DNA of 62,711 bases from Nitrosomonas sp. (GTDB lineage: Bacteria; Pseudomonadota; Gammaproteobacteria; Burkholderiales; Nitrosomonadaceae). A program made the translations under genes and the position numbers. Shown here piece after piece: positions 17,853 through 26,768 of this stretch; the stretch's first letter is position 1, and every line of letters starts with the position of its first letter. The notes beneath the pieces were generated by a model, which was not told where the DNA came from, ran no database searches, and saw nothing but the letters and a program-made list of their open reading frames with translations. Where the stretch lies: contig SSFV01000066.1 in the NCBI GenBank assembly GCA_008015565.1, forward strand, positions 1 to 62,711. Direction: 5' to 3'.

Positions 17853-19295
17853 TTATTTCACCTGGGCCATTTCAGCGCGCGTTATGGCCGGATTACTCGC
17901 AAAGTAGTTTTTTATCCCTAGAAAAACCGCATCCGCCATTTTGTTTTGATAATGCTGCGTGCGCAATTTTTCTTCTTCCTTAGGATTACTCAAAAACGCC
18001 GTTTCAACCAAGATAGATGGAATATCCGGTGATTTAAGCACGGCAAAACCGGCTTGCTCGACATTCCTTTTATGTAAATGATTAATATCGCCCAAATGCT
18101 TCAAAACATGTTCAGCCAGTTTAACGCTGTCATTAATGGTTGCATTGAGTGAAAGATCAAGCAGCAATTCTTTGATATCTTTAGATTTTGATGTGATATC
18201 GATGCCTCCCATCAAGTCATTGTCAACGCTGTTTTCCTTGTTGGCCAGCCAATTTGCTGTGGTTGAAGTGGCACCGTGCTCCGATAAAGTAAATACCGAA
18301 GAACCGTGCGCGTGCGTTTTAGGATTGGCATCGGCATGAATCGAAACGAAGAGATCGGCATTGGCGCGACGCGCGTTAATGCGGCGTTGCGGCAGGGAAA
18401 TATAGTAATCACCATTACGCGTCAATATGGCGCGCATATTCGGTTCTTTGTCAATTCGCTCTTTTAACTTTCTGGCAATGGCAAGGGTAACATCTTTTTC
18501 ATAAGTACCTTGATAACCGATCGCACCGGGATCTTTACCGCCGTGACCAGGATCGATAGCAATAATTATCATCCTGGGAATTTTTACGGGCTTACGGTTT
18601 TTTGCAACTTGCAGGCTAATAGGCTGCTTAGGCTCAATCGCTTGCGGTTTAGGTGGTAGTTGGTCAAGCAAATTGTTTTGAATGGTTTGTTCATTACTAC
18701 CTTGCATCAGCGCGGCTACCAATTCATCCAGCTTATCGCCATAGGTTTGGGGTTCGGCATTAGCTTCCGTGTGAACATGTATATCAGTTTTTGCCGCCTT
18801 TTCAGGGTGATAAATATCTAATACTAATCGATATGCATAATTATCCTTAGGAGCGACCACGAATGTCCGCGGCACTACATTTGCCTTAAGATCGAAAACA
18901 AGTCGAATGACATCGGGCTTAAATTGTCCGATCCGCATTTTTTGAACAAAAGGATCAATCGCATCGATTTTTTGTGGTAACCCCGTAAGCACAGAAGATA
19001 ATTTAGTGTTGCTTAAATCGATAATGACTCGGTGTGGATTATCGAGCATGCTTAGCTCATATTGAAGCGGCTGATTGGATTCCAAAGTGATACGCGTATA
19101 GTCGGGGGTTAAACCAACTTCGGCCGATCTGATCGTGGCATCTGCAGCTGATAAGGGTTGATGCAAAAAAATGATCGAGAAGAGGCAAACTACTGTGCAG
19201 CAGGCTTTAAATAATTTTTTTGCAATGGCAACAAAAGACACGCCATTATTTGCAATGGTTAGGCGTTGCTCTGGTACTTCCAATGTGCTAAGCAT
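17853..19295 (-). CDS. amiC: N-acetylmuramoyl-L-alanine amidase with AMIN domain (AmiC-like)
   Basis: 480 residues. A hydrophobic export signal at about 28-50 (TVVCLFSIIFLHQPLSAADA) is followed by an AMIN domain (ATIRSAEVGLTPDYTRITLES ... VFDLKANV), which targets the septum or outer-membrane complex. The Amidase_3 domain (about 240-470) has AIDPGHGGKDPGAIG and EKDV with zinc ligands, FVSIHADAN, and ILVETAFLSNP with the catalytic Glu. It cleaves peptidoglycan stem peptides during daughter-cell separation. The ATG overlaps the tsaE end by 37 bases; a later start close to the signal peptide cannot be excluded. Confidence 0.93.
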   Translation of the reverse strand: MLSTLEVPEQRLTIANNGVSFVAIAKKLFKACCTVVCLFSIIFLHQPLSAADATIRSAEVGLTPDYTRITLESNQPLQYELSMLDNPHRVIIDLSNTKLSSVLTGLPQKIDAIDPFVQKMRIGQFKPDVIRLVFDLKANVVPRTFVVAPKDNYAYRLVLDIYHPEKAAKTDIHVHTEANAEPQTYGDKLDELVAALMQGSNEQTIQNNLLDQLPPKPQAIEPKQPISLQVAKNRKPVKIPRMIIIAIDPGHGGKDPGAIGYQGTYEKDVTLAIARKLKERIDKEPNMRAILTRNGDYYISLPQRRINARRANADLFVSIHADANPKTHAHGSSVFTLSEHGATSTTANWLANKENSVDNDLMGGIDITSKSKDIKELLLDLSLNATINDSVKLAEHVLKHLGDINHLHKRNVEQAGFAVLKSPDIPSILVETAFLSNPKEEEKLRTQHYQNKMADAVFLGIKNYFASNPAITRAEMAQVK

Positions 19296-19747
19296 TGTTT
19301 TCCTGTTTTTGTTCCTGCTTGAATTTCAATATTTCTACCCGTTGTGAGAATCTTGAGAAAGATATGTAAATCAGCCCTGGGTAACATTTCGCCTGCTTTC
19401 TCAGGCCACTCGACTAAACAAATCGAACTGGCATTAAAGTATTCACGAAAGCCTGCTTCTTCCCATTCCAGACAATCATTGAATCGATAAAAATCAAAGT
19501 GATACAAGTATAACCTAGAAATTTTATAGATTTCAACTAAATTATAAGTCGGACTTTTAACGATATGTGTGTATCCGAGCCCGTGTAAAATACCGCGTGT
19601 GAGGGTGGTCTTGCCGGCGCCCAGATCACCGGAAAGATAAACGGTTAAACCGGCATGCAACATCGCCGCCAATTGTCTGCCAAGATGGTGCGTTGCTACT
19701 TCATCAGCCAAATAACAAGTAAAGTTTGATATGGATTCGGAGTTCAT
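19259..19747 (-). CDS. tsaE: tRNA threonylcarbamoyladenosine synthesis ATPase
   Basis: 162 residues with the P-loop GDLGAGKTTLTRGIL, SPTYNLVEIY, HFDFYRFN and LVEWPEKAGEMLP, all signatures of TsaE (YjeE). It supports TsaB/TsaD in making t6A37 on ANN-decoding tRNAs. I chose the ATG at 19747 (MNSESISNF), because the in-frame upstream alternative at 19783 would run over the start of queG. tsaE followed by amiC is a familiar proteobacterial pair. Confidence 0.93.
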   Translation of the reverse strand: MNSESISNFTCYLADEVATHHLGRQLAAMLHAGLTVYLSGDLGAGKTTLTRGILHGLGYTHIVKSPTYNLVEIYKISRLYLYHFDFYRFNDCLEWEEAGFREYFNASSICLVEWPEKAGEMLPRADLHIFLKILTTGRNIEIQAGTKTGKQCLAHWKYQSNA

Positions 19748-19759
19748 AAAATAATTAGT

Positions 19760-20860
19760 ATGCAAAAAGATACCTCTACACAATTGTCAGATTACACAGC
19801 TTTGGCGGATAACATAAGATTCTGGAGCAAATCGCTTGGTTTCCATGACACCCGCATTGCAGATGTAAACGCCGATATGTCGGCAGTAGAAGCGGGTTTA
19901 TTCGCATGGCTGGAACAAGGTTATCACGGTGATATGGATTATATGGCGAAACATGGAACAAAACGCACCCGGCCAACTGAACTTGAGCCGCAAACGCAGC
20001 GCATTATTTCGGTATGCATGAATTATGCACCACCTGCAGCAAAAAATAGCTGGGATGTTATTCATTCTGGTAATCAAGCATTTATTTCACGCTATGCATT
20101 AGGGCGCGATTACCATAAAGTCGTGCGCGCCCGTCTGCAACAATTAGCCGATAAAATTACAGACGCCATCGGCCCCTTTCATTACCGTGTATTTTCCGAC
20201 AGCGCACCGGTAATGGAAGTCGCTTGGGCGCAGAAATCCGGTTTAGGCTGGCGAGGCAAGCATACCTTGCTTTTATCACGGCAAGCCGGATCCATGTTTT
20301 TTCTTGGCGAAATGTATGTCGACCTACCGTTGCCTGTCGATGAAGTAATAGGGGATTATTGCGGCAGTTGTTCACGATGTATCGATATATGCCCGACACA
20401 GGCGATTATTGCGCCTTACCGGCTAGACGCGCGCCGTTGTATTTCTTATTTGACCATTGAGTTTAAAGGCAGTATACCCGAACCGTTACGTCCTCTGATC
20501 GGCAATCGTATTTATGGTTGTGACGACTGTCAGTTAGTATGCCCGTGGAATAAGTTTGCCAAAATTACCAATGAAAACGACTTTCACGTCCGTCATGGTT
20601 TGGATGATATATTGCTGGTGGAATTATTTGGCTGGGATCTACAAACATTTGAAGCCAAATTGGCCGGTAGTGCAATCCGCCGCATTGGATATATTCAATG
20701 GTTACGCAATATCGCCATCGGTCTGGGGAATGCGCCATATTCGATAGATATCGTCAGATCTTTGCAAGCCCGGTCGGATGATTCCTCTGCATTGGTACGC
20801 GAACATGTGCAATGGGCGCTGCGGCAGCAAAGTAAAAAAACAACAATTAAGGAAGGGTAA
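19760..20860 (+). CDS. queG: Epoxyqueuosine reductase
   Basis: Last step of queuosine synthesis, reducing epoxyQ to Q in tRNA with a cobalamin and two 4Fe-4S clusters. Seen in the 366 residues: ARYALGRDYHKVVRARL near residue 112, DSAPVMEVAWAQKSGLGWRGKHT with the catalytic Asp, the ferredoxin motifs CGSCSRCIDICPTQAI and CDDCQLVCPWN, and a C-terminal HEAT-like segment. The ATG is only 12 bases from the divergent tsaE ATG. A TTG at 19784 would be a shorter alternative. Followed after 3 bases by purT. Confidence 0.94.
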   Translation: MQKDTSTQLSDYTALADNIRFWSKSLGFHDTRIADVNADMSAVEAGLFAWLEQGYHGDMDYMAKHGTKRTRPTELEPQTQRIISVCMNYAPPAAKNSWDVIHSGNQAFISRYALGRDYHKVVRARLQQLADKITDAIGPFHYRVFSDSAPVMEVAWAQKSGLGWRGKHTLLLSRQAGSMFFLGEMYVDLPLPVDEVIGDYCGSCSRCIDICPTQAIIAPYRLDARRCISYLTIEFKGSIPEPLRPLIGNRIYGCDDCQLVCPWNKFAKITNENDFHVRHGLDDILLVELFGWDLQTFEAKLAGSAIRRIGYIQWLRNIAIGLGNAPYSIDIVRSLQARSDDSSALVREHVQWALRQQSKKTTIKEG

Positions 20861-20863
20861 TTT

Positions 20864-22075
20864 ATGAGCAAACGATCGCTTATCGGTACACCGCTGAGTT
20901 TATCCGCGACAAAAGTCATGCTGCTAGGCAGCGGCGAGCTTGGCAAAGAAGTTATTATCGCGCTGCAACGTTTCGGTGTCGAAACCGTTGCAGTTGACCG
21001 TTATGCAGATGCGCCGGGACATCAAGTGACGCACCGTGCATATGTGATAAACATGGCCGATGGTCTCGCGCTCCGGACCCTGATAGAACAGGAACGCCCC
21101 GATATTATCGTTCCGGAAATCGAGGCGATTGCCACCGATATCTTGATAGAAATCGAGCAAACCGCATTTGCAACGGTAATTCCAACCGCACGCGCCGCGA
21201 AGTTGACAATGAATCGCGAAGGTATACGTTGTTTGGCTGCGGAAACGCTGAATTTATCGACATCTCCGTATGCATTTGCCAATAGCTTGGTGGAACTGAG
21301 GTCGGTGATCGATAACAAAATCGGCTATCCGTGTATCGTTAAACCGGTGATGTCATCTTCCGGCAAAGGACAATCTCGCATCGATCATGCCGGGGAAGTG
21401 GACACGGCCTGGCATTATGCAGCCAGTGGCGGCCGCGTTGATCAAGGGCGTGTAATCGTCGAAGGCGTCATTGACTTTGATTATGAAATCACGCAATTGA
21501 CGGTGCGCGCACTCGACGCGGATGGTCGCGTCAAAACACATTTCTGCGAACCGGTAGGGCATGTGCAGGTGCATGGCGACTACGTCGAGAGCTGGCAGCC
21601 GCAAGCCATGTCGCCTGTTGCTTTACAACGTTCACGCGAGATTGCCCGTAAAATTACTGATAATCTTGGCGGCTTGGGCATTTTCGGTGTGGAACTGTTT
21701 ATCAAAGGCGACAACGTGTGGTTCAGTGAAGTCAGTCCACGGCCCCACGATACGGGCATGGTGACGATGTGCAGTCAGCGGCAAAGTGAATTTGAATTAC
21801 ATGCCCGTGCTATCTTGGGTTTACCGGTAGATACAGCGCTGCAAGAACCTGGTGCGAGCGCCGTGATTTACGGTCAGCTCGAAGCTAAAGGTATTGCCTT
21901 TTCCGGTATGGTTGAAGCGCTCAGTGTTCCGCAAAGCGATATCCGCTTGTTCGGTAAACCTGAATCGTTCAAACGCCGCCGTATGGGCGTCGCACTGGCT
22001 AACGGCAAAGACACTGACGAAGCAAGGAGTCGTGCTAAACTTGCGGCAAGCCGAGTAATACCGATCAAACTTTAA
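20864..22075 (+). CDS. purT: Formate-dependent phosphoribosylglycinamide formyltransferase 2
   Basis: ATP-grasp enzyme of purine synthesis that forms formyl-GAR from formate, ATP and GAR without tetrahydrofolate. The 403-residue protein has [22 protein letters not shown] at the start, [26 protein letters not shown] (ATP-binding loop), [44 protein letters not shown] (metal and ATP ligands) and a C-terminal [13 protein letters not shown] block. The GAGG-less start ATG at 20864 follows GAAGGGT. Closely spaced to queG. Confidence 0.96.
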   Translation: MSKRSLIGTPLSLSATKVMLLGSGELGKEVIIALQRFGVETVAVDRYADAPGHQVTHRAYVINMADGLALRTLIEQERPDIIVPEIEAIATDILIEIEQTAFATVIPTARAAKLTMNREGIRCLAAETLNLSTSPYAFANSLVELRSVIDNKIGYPCIVKPVMSSSGKGQSRIDHAGEVDTAWHYAASGGRVDQGRVIVEGVIDFDYEITQLTVRALDADGRVKTHFCEPVGHVQVHGDYVESWQPQAMSPVALQRSREIARKITDNLGGLGIFGVELFIKGDNVWFSEVSPRPHDTGMVTMCSQRQSEFELHARAILGLPVDTALQEPGASAVIYGQLEAKGIAFSGMVEALSVPQSDIRLFGKPESFKRRRMGVALANGKDTDEARSRAKLAASRVIPIKL

Positions 22076-22114
22076 GTTTTAACATTAATTAATTACCAAG
22101 AATTAGGGATAACC

Positions 22115-23014
22115 ATGACGATTGAACAACTCTATGCCAAACATAACATTGCAGGTCAGCTTGAAATTATTGCCGGTAAAGGCGGCTTACCCATGATTCA
22201 GGTAAAAACTTCCAAAGCTACCGCATTGATTTCAGTTTATGCCGGGCAAGTATTGTCATTCAAGCCGGCCAACGAGTTCGAAGATATGATGTTTCTAAGT
22301 GAAAAAGCATATTATCAGGATGGTAAAGCGATAAAGGGTGGCGTGCCAATATGCTGGCCGTGGTTTGGCGCAGACCCGCAAGGAAAAGGTCCCGCACATG
22401 GTTTTGTGCGCAATCGTTTGTGGCATCTGGTCGCTACCGAGGAGACTGCCAATGGCGACATCGAAGTTACGCTCGGTTTGACAGACACGCCCGAAACGCT
22501 GGCAATTTGGCCATACTCTTTCGTATTGACCCAGGAAATTGTAATTGGCAATTCATTAAATTTGTCGCTGACTACGCGCAACACCGGTACCGGAAAATTC
22601 TCGATTACCCAGGCATTTCATACTTATTTTAAAGTGGGCGATATTGCACAAACCCAAGTGCTGGGGCTGGAAGGGTGCGCTTATACCGACAAAGCGGATA
22701 ATGGCACACAAAAACAACAACTCGGCGCGGTAACGATTAACTCGGAAGTGGATCGCATTTATACGAATGCGGGTAGCACCTTGACAATCGAAGATGGCGC
22801 CCTGCAACGCAGTATCCAAATTACCTCACAAGGCAGTAAAACCGCAGTCGTATGGAATCCGTGGGAGAAAATTTCCAGAGAAATGGCTGATTTGGAGGAT
22901 AACGATTATCAACGCTTATTGTGTGTTGAAACGACCAATGCTGCTCAAGACACCGTGGAAGTCGCTCCGGACAACGAATGCCGGATAGCGGTCAATTACC
23001 AGATAATTCGTTAA
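22115..23014 (+). CDS. D-hexose-6-phosphate mutarotase (YeaD-like aldose 1-epimerase)
   Basis: 299 residues of galactose-mutarotase fold. The ISVYAGQVLSFKP strand, GKAIKGGVPICWPWFG, HGFVRNRLW with the catalytic His, QAFHTYFKVGDI with the second His, VVWNPW and LLCVETTNA with the Glu are all in the expected order for the YeaD subfamily, which interconverts anomers of glucose 6-phosphate. It is the last gene of the queG-purT group, 39 bases after purT. Confidence 0.92.
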   Translation: MTIEQLYAKHNIAGQLEIIAGKGGLPMIQVKTSKATALISVYAGQVLSFKPANEFEDMMFLSEKAYYQDGKAIKGGVPICWPWFGADPQGKGPAHGFVRNRLWHLVATEETANGDIEVTLGLTDTPETLAIWPYSFVLTQEIVIGNSLNLSLTTRNTGTGKFSITQAFHTYFKVGDIAQTQVLGLEGCAYTDKADNGTQKQQLGAVTINSEVDRIYTNAGSTLTIEDGALQRSIQITSQGSKTAVVWNPWEKISREMADLEDNDYQRLLCVETTNAAQDTVEVAPDNECRIAVNYQIIR

Positions 23015-23028
23015 ATTAAGGGGTAATT

Positions 23029-23132
23029 GCCGATGCTTTGAAGGAATCAAGCAAACAAATGGATTTATTGTGGCTGTATGCTTACTCAGTAAGAAACCCA
23101 TGCCGCAGATTAACTTAGTTTCCTTCATCGGC
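23029..23132. repeat. Inverted repeat between two convergent genes
   Basis: GCCGATG then AAGGAA (23029-23046, interrupted by 5 bases) is repeated in inverted form as TTCCTTCATCGGC (23120-23132). The arms flank about 73 bases. It could fold into a long imperfect hairpin just before the hexanucleotide array. No T-run follows. Confidence 0.5.
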
Positions 23133-23137
23133 ACAGG

Positions 23138-23195
23138 CAAATACAAATACAAATACAAATACAAATACAAATACAAATACAAATACAAATACAAA
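23138..23195. repeat. Hexanucleotide microsatellite (CAAATA)9
   Basis: Nine perfect CAAATA units (23138-23191) are followed by CAAA. The array sits in the short space between the convergent mutarotase gene (+, ending at 23014) and yicC (-, ending at 23203). It is only 7 bases from the yicC stop. It is not part of any credible gene; the frame that reads Tyr-Leu repeats through it on the minus strand is an artefact of the repeat. Pure arrays of this type change length by slippage. Confidence 0.95.
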
Positions 23196-23202
23196 GTTAG
23201 TA

Positions 23203-24069
23203 TTATTCAATATTCTGCACTTGCTCGCGCATTTGCTCGATAATTACTTTAAGTTCCATCGAAATCCGGGAGATTTCCAAATCGACAGATTTGGAACCGA
23301 GGGTGTTGGCTTCGCGATTAAGTTCTTGCATCATGAAGTCAAGCCTTTTGCCCACGGATCCGCCTTTCTTCAGAATTCGCTCCACTTCATCCAAGTGCGC
23401 CTGCAATCGCGATAATTCTTCGTCGACATCGATTTTGCCGGCAAAAAGGGTAATTTCCTGACGGATGCGATCATCTTCCAGATTGCCCAGGGCTTCTTCT
23501 ATCCGGGCGCGGAGTTTTTCCTCAAAAGTGGCCATGAGCGATGGGATACGAGGAATTGCGTTTTGCAAGAGCCGGCGCATCTGATTGATACGTTCAGACA
23601 AAACGAATTTAAGTTTATTGCCTTCGCGCGTACGGGAATCTCTCAAATCGGCAAGCGCAGTTTGTAACAATCCAATGCAAATTTTACCAAGCTCGTCAAA
23701 TGGTAAATTGTCATTGCCTAGTATCCCCGGCCATTGCAATATTTCAGTAACCGTTAAGGATCGTGCATTTGGGTAACGCGCTTTAACAGTCTGTTCCAAT
23801 TCCAATAATTTCTCAAAAATGGCGTTATCAAGCTGCAAAGAGCCGGTATTATTGGTTACCGGCGAGAAATTGAGCCGGCACTCAATCTTTCCGCGGCTTA
23901 GTTGTGTAGTCAGTATTTCACGCATAGCCGCTTCTTGTTTACGAAAATCATCCGGCAATCGAAACTGGATATCGAGATAACGGTTATTGACGGATCGAAG
24001 TTCCAAACTGAATGAACCATAAGGTGTGTCTTGCGACGCTGAGGCATAGCCAGTCATGCTAAAGATCAT
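23203..24069 (-). CDS. yicC: YicC-family endoribonuclease-like protein
   Basis: 288 residues starting MIFSMTGYASAS, the family signature. It has LRSVNNRYLDIQFRLPDDFR in the N-terminal domain and, at the C-terminus, DVEEELSRL-like VDEELSRLQAHLDEV, GSVGKRLDFMMQELNREANTLGSKS. Characterised YicC proteins act as ribonucleases on small RNAs such as RyhB in E. coli. The ATG overlaps the stop of the metallophosphatase gene (ATGA), making it the last gene of a five-gene chain. Confidence 0.93.
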   Translation of the reverse strand: MIFSMTGYASASQDTPYGSFSLELRSVNNRYLDIQFRLPDDFRKQEAAMREILTTQLSRGKIECRLNFSPVTNNTGSLQLDNAIFEKLLELEQTVKARYPNARSLTVTEILQWPGILGNDNLPFDELGKICIGLLQTALADLRDSRTREGNKLKFVLSERINQMRRLLQNAIPRIPSLMATFEEKLRARIEEALGNLEDDRIRQEITLFAGKIDVDEELSRLQAHLDEVERILKKGGSVGKRLDFMMQELNREANTLGSKSVDLEISRISMELKVIIEQMREQVQNIE

Positions 24070-25154
24070 GGTTGTGATTTTTCGGGTGTTGAGGTTAAAG
24101 AAGGCAGCAAATCATCGAGTAAAAAGCCCAAGCCGCATGAAGAGGGCGCTGGTTTGTTGTCAAGCAATCCCATTGCCGTAAAAGGCTTATTTTTATTAGC
24201 GGAATCAAATACGATGCGGTTGGCATCAATGTATACGCGGTCTCCAGGCGCATTCAGGCGCCAAAGATTGGGGATTTTTTCATACGGCTGATGCAGGCAA
24301 TAAGCCAGGCTGTCGCCATGAATAACTAACACCGGTTTCTTGAATTCTGCTGACCTACGGCTGATTAATGCGCGAATTGCGAGATAACCGTCGCAATCTG
24401 ATCGAATCTCCGCTGTACAAACCGGCTTATTATCGCTTTCGTTTTCATAAATATCGGCGTGGAATGCAATCACAACGGCTTGAATCATCGGCTGCGATAT
24501 TGCGGTGTCGAATAACTGTTGTAACCATTCTTCATTGAATTTGTCGCGGCTGTCAGCAGCATCGAGCGCATCTTTGATCGGGCTGCGATGGATTTGGGCT
24601 CTGCCATTATTGGTGCCGGGCAAATGCAAGGAAGCAAAAAGCACTTGATCGATTTTCCATCGTGCGTTTTCAATAAAATCTTGCTGCCGGATCAAGCCGG
24701 GAATGTCTTTGCTTAATTGCAATTCATCTTGTTGAAAGAAAATTTGCCGCAGATAAGCCAGTCTTTCCAGTTCATCGTAACGCTGCGAGAAATTTAACGA
24801 AAGCCGGTCACAATCGGTCCAGTCATTATCACCAGGTGTGTAAACCGTTTTATGCGGGTTTAATTGTGCAATTTGCCGGTAACGATCCTTAAACAACTCG
24901 TCACTGCAACTTGCCCGGGCTAGCTTGAAATCGCCCAGATGAATCAGTACCGGCGGATTGAGTGCTTTGATAGCTTTAGCAATGGCGCCATCGGGCTGTT
25001 CGAGTAACGCATATTCGCTATCGCTATAAGGCATATCACCGATCACAGCAAACCGGGTTGGTTTTTCAGGTGCCGCTAGTGCGAAACTTCCGCTGACAAA
25101 TAGCGGTAAAAACCAGCCTAGCAATAACATATAAAACAATAACAGTTGAATCAC
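24066..25154 (-). CDS. Exported calcineurin-like metallophosphatase of unknown substrate
   Basis: 362 residues. It has a signal peptide (MIQLLLFYMLLLGWFLPLFVSGSFALA), then metallophosphoesterase motifs in order: FAVIGDMPYSD, LIHLGDFK, YTPGDNDWTDC, AFHADIY and VIHGDSL. These supply the Asp, Asn and His metal ligands of the family, though the usual GNHE is replaced by GDNDW. The GTG start follows the prfC stop directly (TAAGTG). The function is not recognised; the enzyme should act in the periplasm. Its position between prfC and yicC is probably operonic convenience. Confidence 0.8.
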   Translation of the reverse strand: MIQLLLFYMLLLGWFLPLFVSGSFALAAPEKPTRFAVIGDMPYSDSEYALLEQPDGAIAKAIKALNPPVLIHLGDFKLARASCSDELFKDRYRQIAQLNPHKTVYTPGDNDWTDCDRLSLNFSQRYDELERLAYLRQIFFQQDELQLSKDIPGLIRQQDFIENARWKIDQVLFASLHLPGTNNGRAQIHRSPIKDALDAADSRDKFNEEWLQQLFDTAISQPMIQAVVIAFHADIYENESDNKPVCTAEIRSDCDGYLAIRALISRRSAEFKKPVLVIHGDSLAYCLHQPYEKIPNLWRLNAPGDRVYIDANRIVFDSANKNKPFTAMGLLDNKPAPSSCGLGFLLDDLLPSLTSTPEKSQP

Positions 25155-26768
25155 TTAGATCGCCTCACGAATGTGGCTCTGAAAGACTAATCCTGCATGC
25201 TCGCGCAATTTATGAAAACGAATGGCAGGCCAGTTTTCTTTGGCCACGTCCAATTCCGCGCTGAATGCCGCCAAGAAGGCCGGAGCATCGACAGCATCAT
25301 AGGCGATACGATGCGCATTGGCTTCAATAAACCGCTGTAATTCACGCGGCTCATCAGAAGTGACCCAACGCGCCAATTGGTATTTGGCGGGAGCGATACG
25401 AGCGGTTACTGCATATTCATGTTGCAGACGATGCGTCACAACTTCAAATTGCAAAATACCCACTGCGCCGAGTAACAATATATTGCCTAAATGCGGACGA
25501 AATACTTGGATAGCGCCTTCTTCGCCCAACTGCATTAATCCCAGTTTAAGTTGCTTGCTGCGTAGCGGATCAGCAATTTCCACGGTGCGAAATATTTCCG
25601 GTGCAAAAAAAGGCAAGCCGGTAAATTGCAATACTTCCCCTTCAGTTAACGTATCACCCAATTGCAATGTGCCGTGATTGGGTATGCCGATAATGTCTCC
25701 TGGATAGGCTTCCTCGACAATATCGCGGCGCTGCGATAAGAATGACACCACCGTGCTGGTGCGAACATCTTTGCCATTACGAGCCACCTTTAGATTCATG
25801 CCGCGCTTGAAATGTCCGGAACAAACCCGCACAAATGCGATACGGTCACGGTGAGCAAGATTCATGTTGGCTTGAATTTTGAATACCATGCCGGAAAATT
25901 TCTTCTCATTGGGAGAAACTTCCCGCTGCAGCGCGTTACGCGATTCTGGCGGCGGTGCCAGATCGACCAGGGCATCGAGAATTTCTTTAACGCCGAAGTT
26001 GTTGATAGCCGAGCCGAAAAAAACGGGTGTTTGCTGACCGGCCAGGAATTGCTCGTGGTCAAATGCGGGTGTAGCCCCTTTGATCAAATCGATTTCCTGC
26101 AGCGCGTTAGGTAAATCGGACGCAAAGCGCTCTTGAATGTGCGGATCGTCAAAATAGGCAATCATTTCATCGCCGCTTACACGGTCCGATCCCGGTTCGA
26201 AGATGCGCATATTGTTTTGCCGCAAATCACATACACCGTGGAAATTCTTACCCATACCGACGGGCCATGTAAACGGAATTGTTGCCATCCCCAATGTACG
26301 TTCGATTTCGTCAATCAGATCGAGCGGTTCACGCACTTCGCGATCCATCTTATTGACAAACGTAACAATCGGCGTGTTACGGGCACGGCAAACTTCTAGC
26401 AAGCGCAATGTCTGCGCTTCCACACCATTGGCAGCATCGATAACCATCAAAGCGGCATCGACGGCGGTAAGCACGCGATAAGTGTCTTCGGAAAAATCCT
26501 GATGGCCGGGTGTGTCCAGTAAATTGATAACGCAATGGCGGTATTCCATCTGCATTACCGAACTGGCAACCGAAATACCGCGTTGCTTTTCGATTTCCAT
26601 CCAATCAGACGTGGCATGCCGGCTTGCTTTCCGCGCTTTCACGCTACCGGCGATATGAATGGCGCCGGCGTACATCAAAAGCTTCTCGGTTAAAGTTGTT
26701 TTTCCCGCATCGGGGTGTGAAATAATGGCGAAAGTACGGCGGCGCGTTACTTCTTCAGGAATACTCAT
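25155..26768 (-). CDS. prfC: Peptide chain release factor 3
   Basis: GTPase that recycles RF1/RF2 after termination. The 537-residue protein has G1 SHPDAGKTTLTEK, G2/switch RGISVASSVMQ, G3 DTPGHQDFSEDT, G4 NKMDR, and the RF3-specific FSGMVFKIQANMNLAHRDRIAFVRVCSG domain 2. Full length and unbroken. The ATG lies 14 bases inside the end of the upstream ABC ATPase gene. Confidence 0.97.
   Translation of the reverse strand: MSIPEEVTRRRTFAIISHPDAGKTTLTEKLLMYAGAIHIAGSVKARKASRHATSDWMEIEKQRGISVASSVMQMEYRHCVINLLDTPGHQDFSEDTYRVLTAVDAALMVIDAANGVEAQTLRLLEVCRARNTPIVTFVNKMDREVREPLDLIDEIERTLGMATIPFTWPVGMGKNFHGVCDLRQNNMRIFEPGSDRVSGDEMIAYFDDPHIQERFASDLPNALQEIDLIKGATPAFDHEQFLAGQQTPVFFGSAINNFGVKEILDALVDLAPPPESRNALQREVSPNEKKFSGMVFKIQANMNLAHRDRIAFVRVCSGHFKRGMNLKVARNGKDVRTSTVVSFLSQRRDIVEEAYPGDIIGIPNHGTLQLGDTLTEGEVLQFTGLPFFAPEIFRTVEIADPLRSKQLKLGLMQLGEEGAIQVFRPHLGNILLLGAVGILQFEVVTHRLQHEYAVTARIAPAKYQLARWVTSDEPRELQRFIEANAHRIAYDAVDAPAFLAAFSAELDVAKENWPAIRFHKLREHAGLVFQSHIREAI

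Noticed and set aside
22916..23194. Minus-strand frame beginning with Tyr-Leu repeats
   Set aside because: It is the translation of the CAAATA microsatellite followed by the antisense of the mutarotase gene; no real start or family.
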